Source: Bacteroidetes bacterium GWF2_40_14 | GTDB lineage: Bacteria; Bacteroidota; Bacteroidia; Bacteroidales; UBA932 | Length of the DNA: 64,000 bases | Assembly (NCBI GenBank): GCA_001769195.1 | Contig: MEOK01000020.1 | Location: forward strand, 190,797 to 254,796 | Direction: 5' to 3' | Shown here: piece by piece, positions 44,123 to 53,043 of the stretch | How positions within the stretch are numbered: position 1 is the stretch's first letter | Layout of the letters: every line of letters begins with the position of its first letter | The notes under the pieces: generated by a model | What the model saw: only the letters and a program-made list of their open reading frames with translations | The model's database searches: none | What the model was told of the DNA's origin: nothing | Made by a program: the position numbers and the translations under genes

Positions 44123-45718
44123 ATGATGACAGGAACGTTGAACATAATAGATGCAATTGTAATAACGTGTTATTTCGCATTTATTGTTTTGTTAGGACTA
44201 AAATATCGAAAGAGCAGTACGGCAGAGGGATATTTTCTTGCCAGCAGGTCGGTCAGCTGGCCGGTAGTGGGCTTTTCTATGTTTGCTGCAAGTATATCCT
44301 CTTCTACATTGATTGGTCAGAGCGGGGATGCTTATTCCACAGGTATAGGAGTGTTCAACTATAGTTTCATGGCCATAATTGTTATGCTCACATTTGTGTG
44401 GTTTATTTTGCCCTTTTATATAAAATCGGGAGTATATACAATACCTGAATTTCTAGGTAAACGTTATGATCAGAAAAGCAGATACTATTTTTCTGCTATA
44501 ACAATTATAATAAACATTTTCCTTGATGCAGCCGGATCGCTTTATGCTGCCGCATTAGTCATGAAACTTGTTTTCCCGGAAATGTCCATAGAGTTCTTTG
44601 TAGTCATTTTTGCGTTGGTTGTAGCAGCATATACGATTCCGGGGGGACTCTCATCTGCAATAAGGGTAGACCTTATTCAGGGAATAGTACTTACAGCCGG
44701 GGCCATATGTCTGACAATCATAATATCGCTGAAAGGAGGGACATCATATATAATTGATATGATGATGAATAATGATATTACGATGAAACTTGTCAGACCA
44801 ATGAGTGATCCTTCTGTACCATGGCTGGGGATGATTCTGGGGATTCCTATTCTGGGATTTTTCTTCTGGACAAACAACCAACAGTTGGTTCAACGTGTGC
44901 TTACAGCTAAAAGCCTGGATGACGGGCGAAAAGGTGTATTGATGGTGGGTTTCCTTACTCTGCTTACCCTATTTATCATTATTATTCCTGGAGTTATGGC
45001 AAGGAAGTTTTTTCCCGACCTTGCAAAGCCCGACATGGTTTATCCATCATTGATAATTAATATGTTGCCTGTAGGAGTGATTGGTTTTTTGCTTGCTGCC
45101 CTTATTGCCGCTCTTACATCTACATTAAGCGGTCTGTTAAACTCTGTGGCAACGCTGTTTACAATGGATTTCTACAAATCGGTTAAAAAGGAGTCAACTC
45201 CCGAAAATCAGGTTAAGGTAGGTAAAATTGTATCGGTCATAGTATTGATTATAGCTGTATTGTGGGCTCCGCAAATAGGAGAAAGATTCAGTTCACTTGT
45301 GAAATACTACCAGGAGATGCTCTCTATGCTCGCACCACCAATTGTCTCTGCATTTTTGCTGGGGCTCTTCTGGAAAAGGATAAATGCTAACGCTGCATTT
45401 TATGGTATGATAATAGGTGCAGTACCAGGATTGGTAAATATGATTTACAAAATATATACCGGCACATCAATCTTTGGAGATATGCATTTTCTGAATACTG
45501 TGCCTATATATATGGCTTTCAGCATGGTAATAATGATTATATTCTCATATCTCTCTCCTGCCCCGGATAGTGACAGCGCTAAAGATCTCATCTGGACAAA
45601 GAGGGTGTTTAAGGAAGATACACTATCATTAGTGGGAATTCCATTCTATAAAAATTACAGATTTATATCATATATATTATTGGCGACATTCGTATTAATG
45701 CTTGTTGTCTTCTGGTAA
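44123..45718 (+). CDS. Sodium:solute symporter (SSS family)
   Basis: 531 residues from ATG 44123 (a frame from 44048 starts in the leader and adds a non-membrane tail). About 13 membrane helices. SSS signatures are GYFLASRSVSWPVVGFSMFAASISSSTLIG and GGLSSAIRVDLIQGIVL. These permeases bring mono- or disaccharides across the inner membrane with Na+. Placed between the glycan-binding genes and GH130, it is the likely importer of mannobiose or short manno-oligosaccharides for intracellular phosphorolysis (inferred). Confidence 0.85.
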   Translation: MMTGTLNIIDAIVITCYFAFIVLLGLKYRKSSTAEGYFLASRSVSWPVVGFSMFAASISSSTLIGQSGDAYSTGIGVFNYSFMAIIVMLTFVWFILPFYIKSGVYTIPEFLGKRYDQKSRYYFSAITIIINIFLDAAGSLYAAALVMKLVFPEMSIEFFVVIFALVVAAYTIPGGLSSAIRVDLIQGIVLTAGAICLTIIISLKGGTSYIIDMMMNNDITMKLVRPMSDPSVPWLGMILGIPILGFFFWTNNQQLVQRVLTAKSLDDGRKGVLMVGFLTLLTLFIIIIPGVMARKFFPDLAKPDMVYPSLIINMLPVGVIGFLLAALIAALTSTLSGLLNSVATLFTMDFYKSVKKESTPENQVKVGKIVSVIVLIIAVLWAPQIGERFSSLVKYYQEMLSMLAPPIVSAFLLGLFWKRINANAAFYGMIIGAVPGLVNMIYKIYTGTSIFGDMHFLNTVPIYMAFSMVIMIIFSYLSPAPDSDSAKDLIWTKRVFKEDTLSLVGIPFYKNYRFISYILLATFVLMLVVFW

Positions 45719-45739
45719 AATAATAGACCTATTATAAAA

Positions 45740-46759
45740 ATGAAACTTAAAAAATTTAGTGGGAATCCAATACTAAGGCCACTTGAAACAAATAGTTGGG
45801 AGAATTTAATTGTGTGTAATCCAGGAGCCTGGTATGAAAACGGTATATTTTATCTTCTTTACAGAGCTGCAGGAGACGACGAGGATCATGTGATAAGATT
45901 TGGTCTTGCAACAAGCAAAGATGGTTATAACTTCACAAGAGAGAATGATTTGCCCTGCTTCGGACCAAGCAAGGAGGGGCCGGATTCAGGTTGCGTGGAG
46001 GATGCCAGAATTGTTAAATTTGATGATTATTACTATATTACATATGCTTTCAGACCCTTCCATCCAGGACAATACTGGAGATTTGATCATGATGAAGTTC
46101 TTACTCCGGAGATGGGAGAGAATGCTCCTGTGTTTTTAAAGAAGAATATTGCCAATTCTGCACTTGCAATAACTAAGGATTTTAAAACATGGCGCAGGCT
46201 TGGGAGAATAACTCAGTCTAATCTCGATGACAGAGACGTAATAATCTTTCCGGAAAAGATAAACGGCAAATTTGTTATGCTTCACAGACCAAAAGAGTGG
46301 ATAGGTGTAGGTTATGGCCCTAAGTATCCTGCAATATGGATCAGATCGTCTGAAGACCTGCTTAACTGGGAAGAGCCAAGCAAGGTACTTATTGAAGGAG
46401 TGGAAGAGAGTTGGGAAGAAAAGGTAGGAGGAAGCACACCCCCCATTAAAACTGACAAAGGTTGGTTTCTCCTTTACCATGGCGTAGAAAATGGTGGGAG
46501 AGGGTACTACAGGGTAGGTGCTCTTATGCTCGACCTGAATGATCCGACAAAAGTAATAGCAAGGACCAGAAACTTTATAATGGAACCTGAGTTTGATTAT
46601 GAACTGGAGGGCTATTATAACGGATGTGTATTTCCGACAGGCAATATTGTGAAAGATGGAATACTGTATGTCTATTATGGAGGAGCCGACAAGTATGTAG
46701 GGGTAGCAACTGTAGATTTTGACGAACTGGTAGATAAACTCTTGAAAGGAGAACTGTAG
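45740..46759 (+). CDS. GH130 beta-mannoside phosphorylase
   Basis: 339 residues, no signal peptide, so cytosolic. It is a five-bladed propeller of family GH130 with the proton-donor Asp88 in SGCVEDARI and phosphate-binding blocks (DRDVIIFPEKINGKFVMLHRPK, GGSTPPIKTDKGWFLLYHGV). The length fits the shorter GH130 subfamilies (beta-1,4-manno-oligosaccharide phosphorylase type) better than the longer mannosylglucose phosphorylases, but this is not certain. It would release mannose-1-phosphate from imported oligosaccharides. Its stop shares one base with the GTG start of the next gene. Confidence 0.85.
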   Translation: MKLKKFSGNPILRPLETNSWENLIVCNPGAWYENGIFYLLYRAAGDDEDHVIRFGLATSKDGYNFTRENDLPCFGPSKEGPDSGCVEDARIVKFDDYYYITYAFRPFHPGQYWRFDHDEVLTPEMGENAPVFLKKNIANSALAITKDFKTWRRLGRITQSNLDDRDVIIFPEKINGKFVMLHRPKEWIGVGYGPKYPAIWIRSSEDLLNWEEPSKVLIEGVEESWEEKVGGSTPPIKTDKGWFLLYHGVENGGRGYYRVGALMLDLNDPTKVIARTRNFIMEPEFDYELEGYYNGCVFPTGNIVKDGILYVYYGGADKYVGVATVDFDELVDKLLKGEL

Positions 46760-48225
46760 TGAACAGATATATTCTTTTTTTTATTCTGCTATCTGTATTC
46801 TCTTGTTCAAGCAAAGAGGAAAAGGCAGTAAGTGAAAAATTTGTGAGTAATTCCACAATTGAGGTGAACTCCTCTCTTAAGAGTGACATGGTAATTCAAC
46901 AGAATTCTGCTTTTGTTATTAAGGGAAAGGGGACAGTCGGTGAGAAGGTAAGAGTGACATGTTCCTGGGCTGGCTCACCAGTAATAACAACTGTGGCCAG
47001 CAACTCGTCCTGGAGCGTGTCTGTCACTACTCCCGGCGCTGCAATGGAACCGGTCAGTATAATTGTAGAGGGAAAAATCAAAAAAACGTTTTCGAATATA
47101 CTAGTTGGAGAAGTGTGGATTTGTGCCGGTCAATCGAATATGCAATGGTATCTAAAAAACGCAACCAATGGAACTGAGGAGGTGGCAACTGCCACTTATC
47201 CAAAAATACGTCTGCTGAATATTAGCCGAAAGACCGCCGTGACGCCTCAGGATGAGTTTGATGCTCAGTGGCTGCCATGTGTCCCCTCTACAGCGGGAGA
47301 CTTTAGCGCAGTAGGATATTTTTTTGGCAAGAAACTGTTTAACGAATTGAACACTCCTATTGGCTTGATAAGTGTCAACTGGGGAAACACAGCTATAGAG
47401 GTATGGATGAACTCGCAATGGGTAAATAGTGATGCAGAACTTCTGGATGATGCTTTTACACGGACAGTTGGTCATGATGACGGGAGCCCAAGTACTGTTG
47501 GAAGTGCATACAATGCAATGATTCATCCTCTTAAGGGAATTCCGGTTGCGGGCGTTATCTGGTATCAAGGTGAGAATAACCAAGGCAGTCCTTATATTTA
47601 CCCGAAATTTCTCAAGACCATGATTGAAGGTTGGCGAAATGACTGGCAAATACAATTTCCTGTATATATTTGTCAAATAGCCCCTTACCAGAGATTATGG
47701 AACTATAAAACCTACTATTCAAATCCTGCTATGAGGTTTTCTCAGGCAGAAGCCACAAAAACAATAGCAAAAACTGCAATTGAAGTTAATGACGACATAG
47801 CTGATATCAACGATATACATCCCAGAAACAAGAAGGATGTAGGTTTAAGACTGGCGTCGCTTGCCCTTGGCCAAACATACGGCAAGACAACTTTTAATAC
47901 ACTAAGGTCGCCAATATACAAAGAGATGTCTGTTGTTGGCAATAAAATCATAATTAGGTTTAACTTTGCAGATACAGGATTTAAAACTACTGACGGAAAT
48001 CCACCCTCTTTGTTCGAGATTTGTGGTGAAGACAAGGTTTTTTATGTAGCAAATGCTAAGATAAGCGGATCAGTAATTGAATTGACGAGCGCTAATGTAT
48101 TGGCACCTGTAGCAGCAAGAATGGGTTGGAGCTATACGAGAGTCACAAATTTAAGAACAACCGACAACCTCCCGGTTAGTGTATTCAAAACATACCAATG
48201 GGCAGATAATACTGAAGAAAAATAG
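46759..48225 (+). CDS. SASA-type carbohydrate acetylesterase lipoprotein 1
   Basis: 488 residues starting at GTG 46759, which overlaps the GH130 stop by one base. The SPII signal has Cys16 (SVFSCSSKE). The sialate O-acetylesterase-like (SGNH superfamily) domain has Ser126 in WICAGQSNMQW, the IWYQGENN block and the Asp-x2-His pair in DIHPRNKKDVG. It probably removes acetyl groups from acetylated mannan at the surface. A beta-sandwich precedes the catalytic domain (residues ~35-115). Confidence 0.8.
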   Translation: MNRYILFFILLSVFSCSSKEEKAVSEKFVSNSTIEVNSSLKSDMVIQQNSAFVIKGKGTVGEKVRVTCSWAGSPVITTVASNSSWSVSVTTPGAAMEPVSIIVEGKIKKTFSNILVGEVWICAGQSNMQWYLKNATNGTEEVATATYPKIRLLNISRKTAVTPQDEFDAQWLPCVPSTAGDFSAVGYFFGKKLFNELNTPIGLISVNWGNTAIEVWMNSQWVNSDAELLDDAFTRTVGHDDGSPSTVGSAYNAMIHPLKGIPVAGVIWYQGENNQGSPYIYPKFLKTMIEGWRNDWQIQFPVYICQIAPYQRLWNYKTYYSNPAMRFSQAEATKTIAKTAIEVNDDIADINDIHPRNKKDVGLRLASLALGQTYGKTTFNTLRSPIYKEMSVVGNKIIIRFNFADTGFKTTDGNPPSLFEICGEDKVFYVANAKISGSVIELTSANVLAPVAARMGWSYTRVTNLRTTDNLPVSVFKTYQWADNTEEK

Positions 48226-48230
48226 CGGAT

Positions 48231-50165
48231 ATGCACAGAATTTCTCTTTTACTTATTTTTTTTCTGCAAATTTTCACTCTAAATGCGCAGGAACTGAAAT
48301 TGGCATCAATATTTACTGACGGTGCCGTTTTTCAGCAAGAGAGTGTAGTAAAACTGTGGGGGAAATCTGCGCCATTGCAAATTGTCAGTATAATGCCATC
48401 ATGGAGAGAGGCAATAACTGTCACATCAGATTCAAATGGAGACTGGTGCGCACTCTTGAAGACCCTTAAGGCCGGGTATAAATCCTATTCAGTAAAAATT
48501 GAAGCTGGTAATGAGATTATTAAGCTTGAAGACATAGTTTTTGGTGAGGTTTGGATCATTTCGGGACAATCCAATATGGAGATGTCTTTTTACGAAGATA
48601 AGCTCAGTCCAAACAGGGTAGAGGGAGCAAATGAAGTTATAAACGGGAAGGATGATGCTTTTCTGAGGAGCTTCAATGTAGCCAGAAAAGAGTGTTTCTA
48701 TCCGCAGGAAAATGTGGTTCCAAATGGGGGATGGAAGAAAAAAAATCGCGAGAATGTTGTCTGGTTTTCTGCTGTGGGATATTTTTTTGCAGCCAAACTG
48801 AGGGAACACCTGGATATACCTGTGGGTATTATAAATTCTTCATACGGAGGATCTCCTGTCGAGAGCTGGATACCTGAGGAATATACGGTCGGCCAAATAT
48901 ATTCGTCTAAAAGTGAGGAGAGGAGGGAGGAGATAAGAATGAATACGCTGGGGCAGAATGAAGCTTTTAAACGATTCGGAAAATGGATAAATGAATCACA
49001 GAAATTCACCGGGCAGGAGTTGGCAGGGCGCGATTTCTCAAATCTTGATAAATTGTCTTTGCCAAATTATTTTTACAATACATCAAGAGGCGAGTCTTTG
49101 GGTGGAACTTTTCTGTATAAGAAAATTGACATTGCAAAGCCTTCGGAACTGATACTTGAGCTTCCCATGATTGACAGGAACTGCGAGATATATTTCAATG
49201 GCAAACTGATTCATCAGAATATTTTGCCTTCTCAGGCATACCGGCGACCAAGTGTGACCATACCTTCTGAGAATGTGGAAAACGGAGGTAATGTAATAGC
49301 TGTTAACCTCATATCATCATTATGGAACGGGGGAATTGTCGGCCGACCAGAAGAGATGAGGATAGTTGCTTCCGACACTGTAATCTCTTTAGCGGGAGAG
49401 TGGTACTTCAAAAAAACATTTGAACTCAGTCAGGTTGCTCCCATGCCAAAGGAGGGTTTACCTAATGCATTCTTGTTATCGTCGTTGTATAACGGAATGA
49501 TGTACCCGCTTGCAAGATACTCTGTAAAAGGGTTTCTGTGGTATCAAGGTGAGTCAAATGTCGGCAATACAGGTCAGTATCCGGAAATGTTAAAAAACAT
49601 GGTAAAGGGATGGAGAGATATATGGGGGAAGAACCTTCCGTTCTATTATGTACAGATTGCTCCTTACAAATATTCCGGACATGAGAATACTGATGCCGCT
49701 GAAATGAGGGTGCAAATGTCTGAGGCTTATAAATATATCCCTAATTCTGATGTGATACTGACCACAGATTTAGGTGACCCGGAAAACATACACCCTCCAA
49801 GAAAGAGAGAGGTGGGGCAAAGACTTGCTTTAAAGGCGTTGTCAGAAACATACAAACGCAAGGAGTTCAGATTAGATTATCCTGAGGTATCCGATGCAAA
49901 AACGGTTGACGGAGTAGTTATTCTAAAATTCAGAAAAACATACGGAAAACTAATTTCACTTTCCGATTCGTCGGCATTTGAACTCTCTGAGGATGACAAA
50001 ACTTACTTTAAGTCGAATTTTAAAATTGTTGGTGATGAAATTCATATTTTCAACAATTCAATAAAAAATCCTAAATTCGTGAGGCATGCTTACAGAAACA
50101 GCTCAACGGCCACAATCTGTAATGCTAAAATGCTGCCAATAAACACATTCAAAATAGACTTATGA
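48231..50165 (+). CDS. SASA-type carbohydrate acetylesterase 2 with inserted beta-sandwich
   Basis: 644 residues with a cleaved signal peptide (to ~20, TLNAQ). The same SASA architecture as the previous gene: Ser114 in WIISGQSNMEM, FLWYQGESNVG, and NIHPPRKREVG. It is longer because a galactose-binding-like domain (~280-395, LGGTFLYKKIDI...CEIYFNGKLIH) is inserted in the middle of the esterase, as in other long SASA proteins. The pair suggests two acetyl positions or two cell compartments (this one periplasmic, the first lipid-anchored). Overlaps the next gene by 4 nt. Confidence 0.8.
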   Translation: MHRISLLLIFFLQIFTLNAQELKLASIFTDGAVFQQESVVKLWGKSAPLQIVSIMPSWREAITVTSDSNGDWCALLKTLKAGYKSYSVKIEAGNEIIKLEDIVFGEVWIISGQSNMEMSFYEDKLSPNRVEGANEVINGKDDAFLRSFNVARKECFYPQENVVPNGGWKKKNRENVVWFSAVGYFFAAKLREHLDIPVGIINSSYGGSPVESWIPEEYTVGQIYSSKSEERREEIRMNTLGQNEAFKRFGKWINESQKFTGQELAGRDFSNLDKLSLPNYFYNTSRGESLGGTFLYKKIDIAKPSELILELPMIDRNCEIYFNGKLIHQNILPSQAYRRPSVTIPSENVENGGNVIAVNLISSLWNGGIVGRPEEMRIVASDTVISLAGEWYFKKTFELSQVAPMPKEGLPNAFLLSSLYNGMMYPLARYSVKGFLWYQGESNVGNTGQYPEMLKNMVKGWRDIWGKNLPFYYVQIAPYKYSGHENTDAAEMRVQMSEAYKYIPNSDVILTTDLGDPENIHPPRKREVGQRLALKALSETYKRKEFRLDYPEVSDAKTVDGVVILKFRKTYGKLISLSDSSAFELSEDDKTYFKSNFKIVGDEIHIFNNSIKNPKFVRHAYRNSSTATICNAKMLPINTFKIDL

Positions 50166-50902
50166 ATATCTCTAATATTAAATATTTACTACTTTCTACT
50201 TTAATATTTTTTTCTGTAACGCTATGTGCTCAATACAGAGAGAAGGGTAACAGCGTTGTATGGAAAATCGGTTTTAACGAACTATATGAAGACAATCTGA
50301 ATTTCAAAGAGAGGTATTCCGATGAAATCAAGGCAATAGCACAAAAAAGCAAGAGAGGGTCAGGCATTTCAAAGGATATTGATGTTCTTTTTGTAGGCAG
50401 TTCATCAATAAGAGGCTGGCGGTCAGTTTATCAGGATATGCAACCTCTTAATGTTGTCAATAATGGTTTTGGGGGTTCTACCATAAGAGATATTCTATAC
50501 CATTACAAAGTTCTTGTTAAGCCTTTCAACCCCGATAAAATTGTCCTCTATGTAGAAAATGATATAATTCAGGATGCTGCAGTTGAGACATATATATTAT
50601 TCGACCTTTTCCGGATATTTGCCCATAAAGTAAACTGCGATTTTCCTTTGTCTACCCTGTATATTGTTTCTGTAAAGCCCTCTCCTTCAAGATTTAGTCT
50701 TATAGATAAGCAGGCTGCCATAAACGGAATGCTAAAGAGTTTTGCCGACAAAATGCCAAACATAGAATATATTGATGTTGCATCACAAATGATGACCCCA
50801 AACGGTGTCGACTCAACACTCTTTATTAATGACAAACTACACATGAATGCAAAGGGATATCAGTTGTGGACCACTATAATAAGACCCCTGCTGATAAAAT
50901 AG
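50162..50902 (+). CDS. SGNH/GDSL-family hydrolase
   Basis: 246 residues with a signal peptide (to ~23, TLCAQY). SGNH blocks: DVLFVGSSSIRGW (catalytic Ser ~81), VVNNGFGGSTIRD (block II), IVLYVENDI (block III Asn) and NDKLHMNAKGYQLW (His and Asp). A third esterase in a row, coupled by ATGA overlap to the SASA gene. A deacetylase for mannan oligosaccharides is likely. Confidence 0.8.
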   Translation: MNISNIKYLLLSTLIFFSVTLCAQYREKGNSVVWKIGFNELYEDNLNFKERYSDEIKAIAQKSKRGSGISKDIDVLFVGSSSIRGWRSVYQDMQPLNVVNNGFGGSTIRDILYHYKVLVKPFNPDKIVLYVENDIIQDAAVETYILFDLFRIFAHKVNCDFPLSTLYIVSVKPSPSRFSLIDKQAAINGMLKSFADKMPNIEYIDVASQMMTPNGVDSTLFINDKLHMNAKGYQLWTTIIRPLLIK

Positions 50903-50913
50903 ACAGGAATAAT

Positions 50914-50922
50914 TACATTTGC
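50914..50922 (+). promoter_or_regulatory. -7 promoter element ahead of the small basic protein gene
   Basis: TACATTTGC matches TAnnTTTG and ends 3 nt before the ATG at 50926, which would give a nearly leaderless transcript. No good -33 partner is visible. Confidence 0.35.
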
Positions 50923-50925
50923 ACC

Positions 50926-51126
50926 ATGAAACCGAAGAAACGTATTACAGAAGCCGATTACATTAAGGCCAACAGAATCGCTAGCAGGGATGCTGAGATT
51001 GAAGAACACGGACATCCGGTGTGTCACAAGCGGGTACACAGGTCCAAAAAGATTTATGACCGAAAAAGGAAAAAGGCAGGCGATAAAGGTCTGCCTTTTT
51101 TGGTTTGTTTGGAATCAAATGCATGA
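50926..51126 (+). CDS. Conserved small basic protein
   Basis: 66 residues: MKPKKRITEADYIKANRIAS, then HGHPVCHKRVHRSKKIYDRKRKK. This highly charged sequence resembles a small uncharacterised protein that recurs in Bacteroidales. The last third of the gene (AGDKGLPFLV) is also a GC-rich hairpin with a T-run, so the terminator lies inside the reading frame. No function known; basic enough to bind nucleic acid. The start at 50926 is preferred over 50866, which would overlap the SGNH gene. Confidence 0.7.
   Translation: MKPKKRITEADYIKANRIASRDAEIEEHGHPVCHKRVHRSKKIYDRKRKKAGDKGLPFLVCLESNA
51071..51102 (+). terminator. Intragenic rho-independent terminator
   Basis: AAAAGGCAG (51071-51079) pairs with CTGCCTTTT (51091-51099) around an 11-nt loop, followed by more T. 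It lies within the 3' part of the small basic protein gene and would end the mannan-PUL transcript or that gene's own. Confidence 0.65.
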
Positions 51127-51165
51127 TTCTGTCAAGTATGTAATTATTTATTTATCACCTGAACA

Positions 51166-51195
51166 TTTTCGTGTTATTGATAAATATTATATTTG
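51166..51195 (+). promoter_or_regulatory. Promoter of the ECF sigma gene
   Basis: TATATTTG at 51188-51195 is a consensus -7 element. TTTT at 51166-51169 with an 18-nt spacer is a weak -33. The start codon follows 15 nt after the -7 element. Confidence 0.5.
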
Positions 51196-51210
51196 CTTTA
51201 ACTTTGAGTT

Positions 51211-51708
51211 ATGCTAAACAATCCTTTTGATAAGAGATATTTTGAAGTACTTTTTGATGCTCACTTTGAGGATCTGATGACTTTTGTATATGGCTACGTG
51301 AGGGATAATGAGATTTCAAAGGACATTGTTCACGATGCTTATATGGCATTATGGAATAGGAGGGAGATACTTGACACAAGCTTGTCTCCTAAGGCTTATC
51401 TGTATAAACTGGCCCGAAATATGGCGCTTAACTATTTAAGACATCAGAAGGTGGTCCTTACAAATGAACAGTCAATCATAACTCATGAAAAGGAGGTCCG
51501 GCAGGATATGGATGACTATGACAAGTCTCTTGACTTGTTAGCGATGTATGTAAAAAAATTACCCGAAAAACAGAGAGAGGTCATAAATAAGTGCTTTGTT
51601 GAGGGCAAGATGTATAAGGAGATTGCGGATGACTTGGGAATCTCTATTAATACAGTTAAAACTCATCTAAAGAGGGCCATATTGTATCTGCGATCTGAGT
51701 TGAGATAG
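51211..51708 (+). CDS. ECF RNA polymerase sigma factor
   Basis: 165 residues: sigma region 2 (~8-70: YFEVLFDAHFEDLMTFVYGYV, KDIVHDAYMALWNRRE, LARNMALNYLRHQ) and region 4 (~108-160: LPEKQREVINKCFVEGKMYKEIADDLGISINTVKTHLKRA). The type is the RpoE-like ECF sigma factor controlled by FecR in Bacteroidetes TonB systems. The FecR gene follows 50 nt later, and the regulated SusC has the STN signalling domain. Confidence 0.92.
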   Translation: MLNNPFDKRYFEVLFDAHFEDLMTFVYGYVRDNEISKDIVHDAYMALWNRREILDTSLSPKAYLYKLARNMALNYLRHQKVVLTNEQSIITHEKEVRQDMDDYDKSLDLLAMYVKKLPEKQREVINKCFVEGKMYKEIADDLGISINTVKTHLKRAILYLRSELR

Positions 51709-51758
51709 ACTTCCTAAATAAATATTCAGGATTCATGTCACCCATTCTGGGGTGATGC

Positions 51759-52967
51759 GTGTATTATATGCAAACAAAAAAATTCATGGGGGGAAAAGAT
51801 CACGATATAAATATTGAGTTCCTGAACAGACTTCTGTATCATAGGGAAGAGCTGTCAGGAGAGGAAATTGAGAGCTGGCTTTCATCAGAAAACAACAGGA
51901 AGCTGTTGGATGAAGCAGCTATGTACAATCGTGCTCTATGTTCATTTAAATATGTTTCTGCAAAGGAGAAGGAGAAGGAGCGGCTACGTCTGATGAACAG
52001 AATAAAATCACCAGGGAAACAGCTATTCCGTTGGGTTGGGTATGCGGCTTCTATACTGATACTAGTATCAGCAGGGCTCGTATTCTATATGAGCAGCTCT
52101 GATAACAGACCAGAACAACTGTCAATACAAGAAAAGATAAACCCTGGAGAATTCAAGGCAGAATTGGTATTGCCCGACGGAAAAAAGATCTTGCTGGCAG
52201 CAAAGGAAGCATATGTAGATTCATCAAAAGGGGTGGTTGTTAAGAATGACCAAACCAATGGCCTTGTCTATTCTAAGAATGATGCAAGTACTGACAAATC
52301 GGAAAAAACCTATCACACCCTTAAAGTCCCTTTGGGTGGTTTTTATCCGCTCTTACTTTCGGATGGGACCAAAGTCTGGTTAAATGCCGGTTCTGAATTG
52401 AAATATCCGGTTGAATTTAATGGAGAGGTGCGTGATGTTTATCTACACGGTGAGGCCTATTTTGAGGTAATGAAAGACAAAATACCATTCGTCGTAAATC
52501 TTGAGGATAGCAGAATAGAGGTTCTGGGGACAAGCTTTAATGTTAATGCCTATAAAGGGGATGATAACATTTTTGCTACTCTTAAAAGTGGGTCCATTGC
52601 ATTCTATTCTGAAAAAGAAAAGATTAAGACAGTCATTAAACCAGGGCAACAGTTAAAGATGAATGCCAATTCGGGAGAGACATTTGTCAGGGATGTGGAT
52701 GTGAACACATACACTTCATGGACAGAGGGAATATTCAATTTTAACGAGATGAACTTGGATGAGATAATGAAGATAATTGCCCGGTGGTATCAGGTGGATG
52801 TTGTATTTAGAGATGAAAAGATCAGATATGACGAGTACTATGGTAAGATGCCGATGTATTCGGATATCGAGGATGTCTTAAGAAAAATAGAAATGTCTGG
52901 TAATGTGAAATATAAACTAGAAGGAAAAATGTTAACAATTACAGAAAGCAAGAACGGGATTAATTAA
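51759..52967 (+). CDS. FecR-type anti-sigma factor (FecR plus DUF4974)
   Basis: 402 residues (possible starts at 51759, 51768 and 51786). A cytosolic sigma-binding helical region (~15-85) is followed by one membrane helix (~98-113, WVGYAASILILVSAGLVFYM). The periplasmic FecR domain follows (~190-300, PLGGFYPLLLSDGTKVWLNAGSELKYP, GEAYFEV, VLGTSFNVNAY). The C-terminal DUF4974 (~325-400, FNFNEMNLDEIMKIIARWY) contacts the STN domain of the transporter. It releases the sigma factor when the SusC protein binds its ligand. Confidence 0.92.
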   Translation: MYYMQTKKFMGGKDHDINIEFLNRLLYHREELSGEEIESWLSSENNRKLLDEAAMYNRALCSFKYVSAKEKEKERLRLMNRIKSPGKQLFRWVGYAASILILVSAGLVFYMSSSDNRPEQLSIQEKINPGEFKAELVLPDGKKILLAAKEAYVDSSKGVVVKNDQTNGLVYSKNDASTDKSEKTYHTLKVPLGGFYPLLLSDGTKVWLNAGSELKYPVEFNGEVRDVYLHGEAYFEVMKDKIPFVVNLEDSRIEVLGTSFNVNAYKGDDNIFATLKSGSIAFYSEKEKIKTVIKPGQQLKMNANSGETFVRDVDVNTYTSWTEGIFNFNEMNLDEIMKIIARWYQVDVVFRDEKIRYDEYYGKMPMYSDIEDVLRKIEMSGNVKYKLEGKMLTITESKNGIN

Positions 52968-53003
52968 AACCCCGTTCTCCACAAAAAAAGTGTCGGCCAA
53001 CAC
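52952..53003 (+). promoter_or_regulatory. Two hairpins between fecR and susC
   Basis: GAACGGG (52952-52958) pairs with CCCGTTC (52971-52977) across the fecR stop. GTGT-CGGCCA-ACAC (52990-53003) is flanked by A- and T-runs (AAAAAAA before, ATTTTT after) like a weak terminator. They may attenuate read-through into the transporter genes. Confidence 0.5.
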
Positions 53004-53043
53004 ATTTTTGTGAATTTTTAATTAAAAAAACCAAAACAAATGT

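Noticed and set aside
48489-48809. Long antisense frames within the PUL genes
   Set aside because: They are reverse-strand shadows of well-supported genes with no independent protein features.
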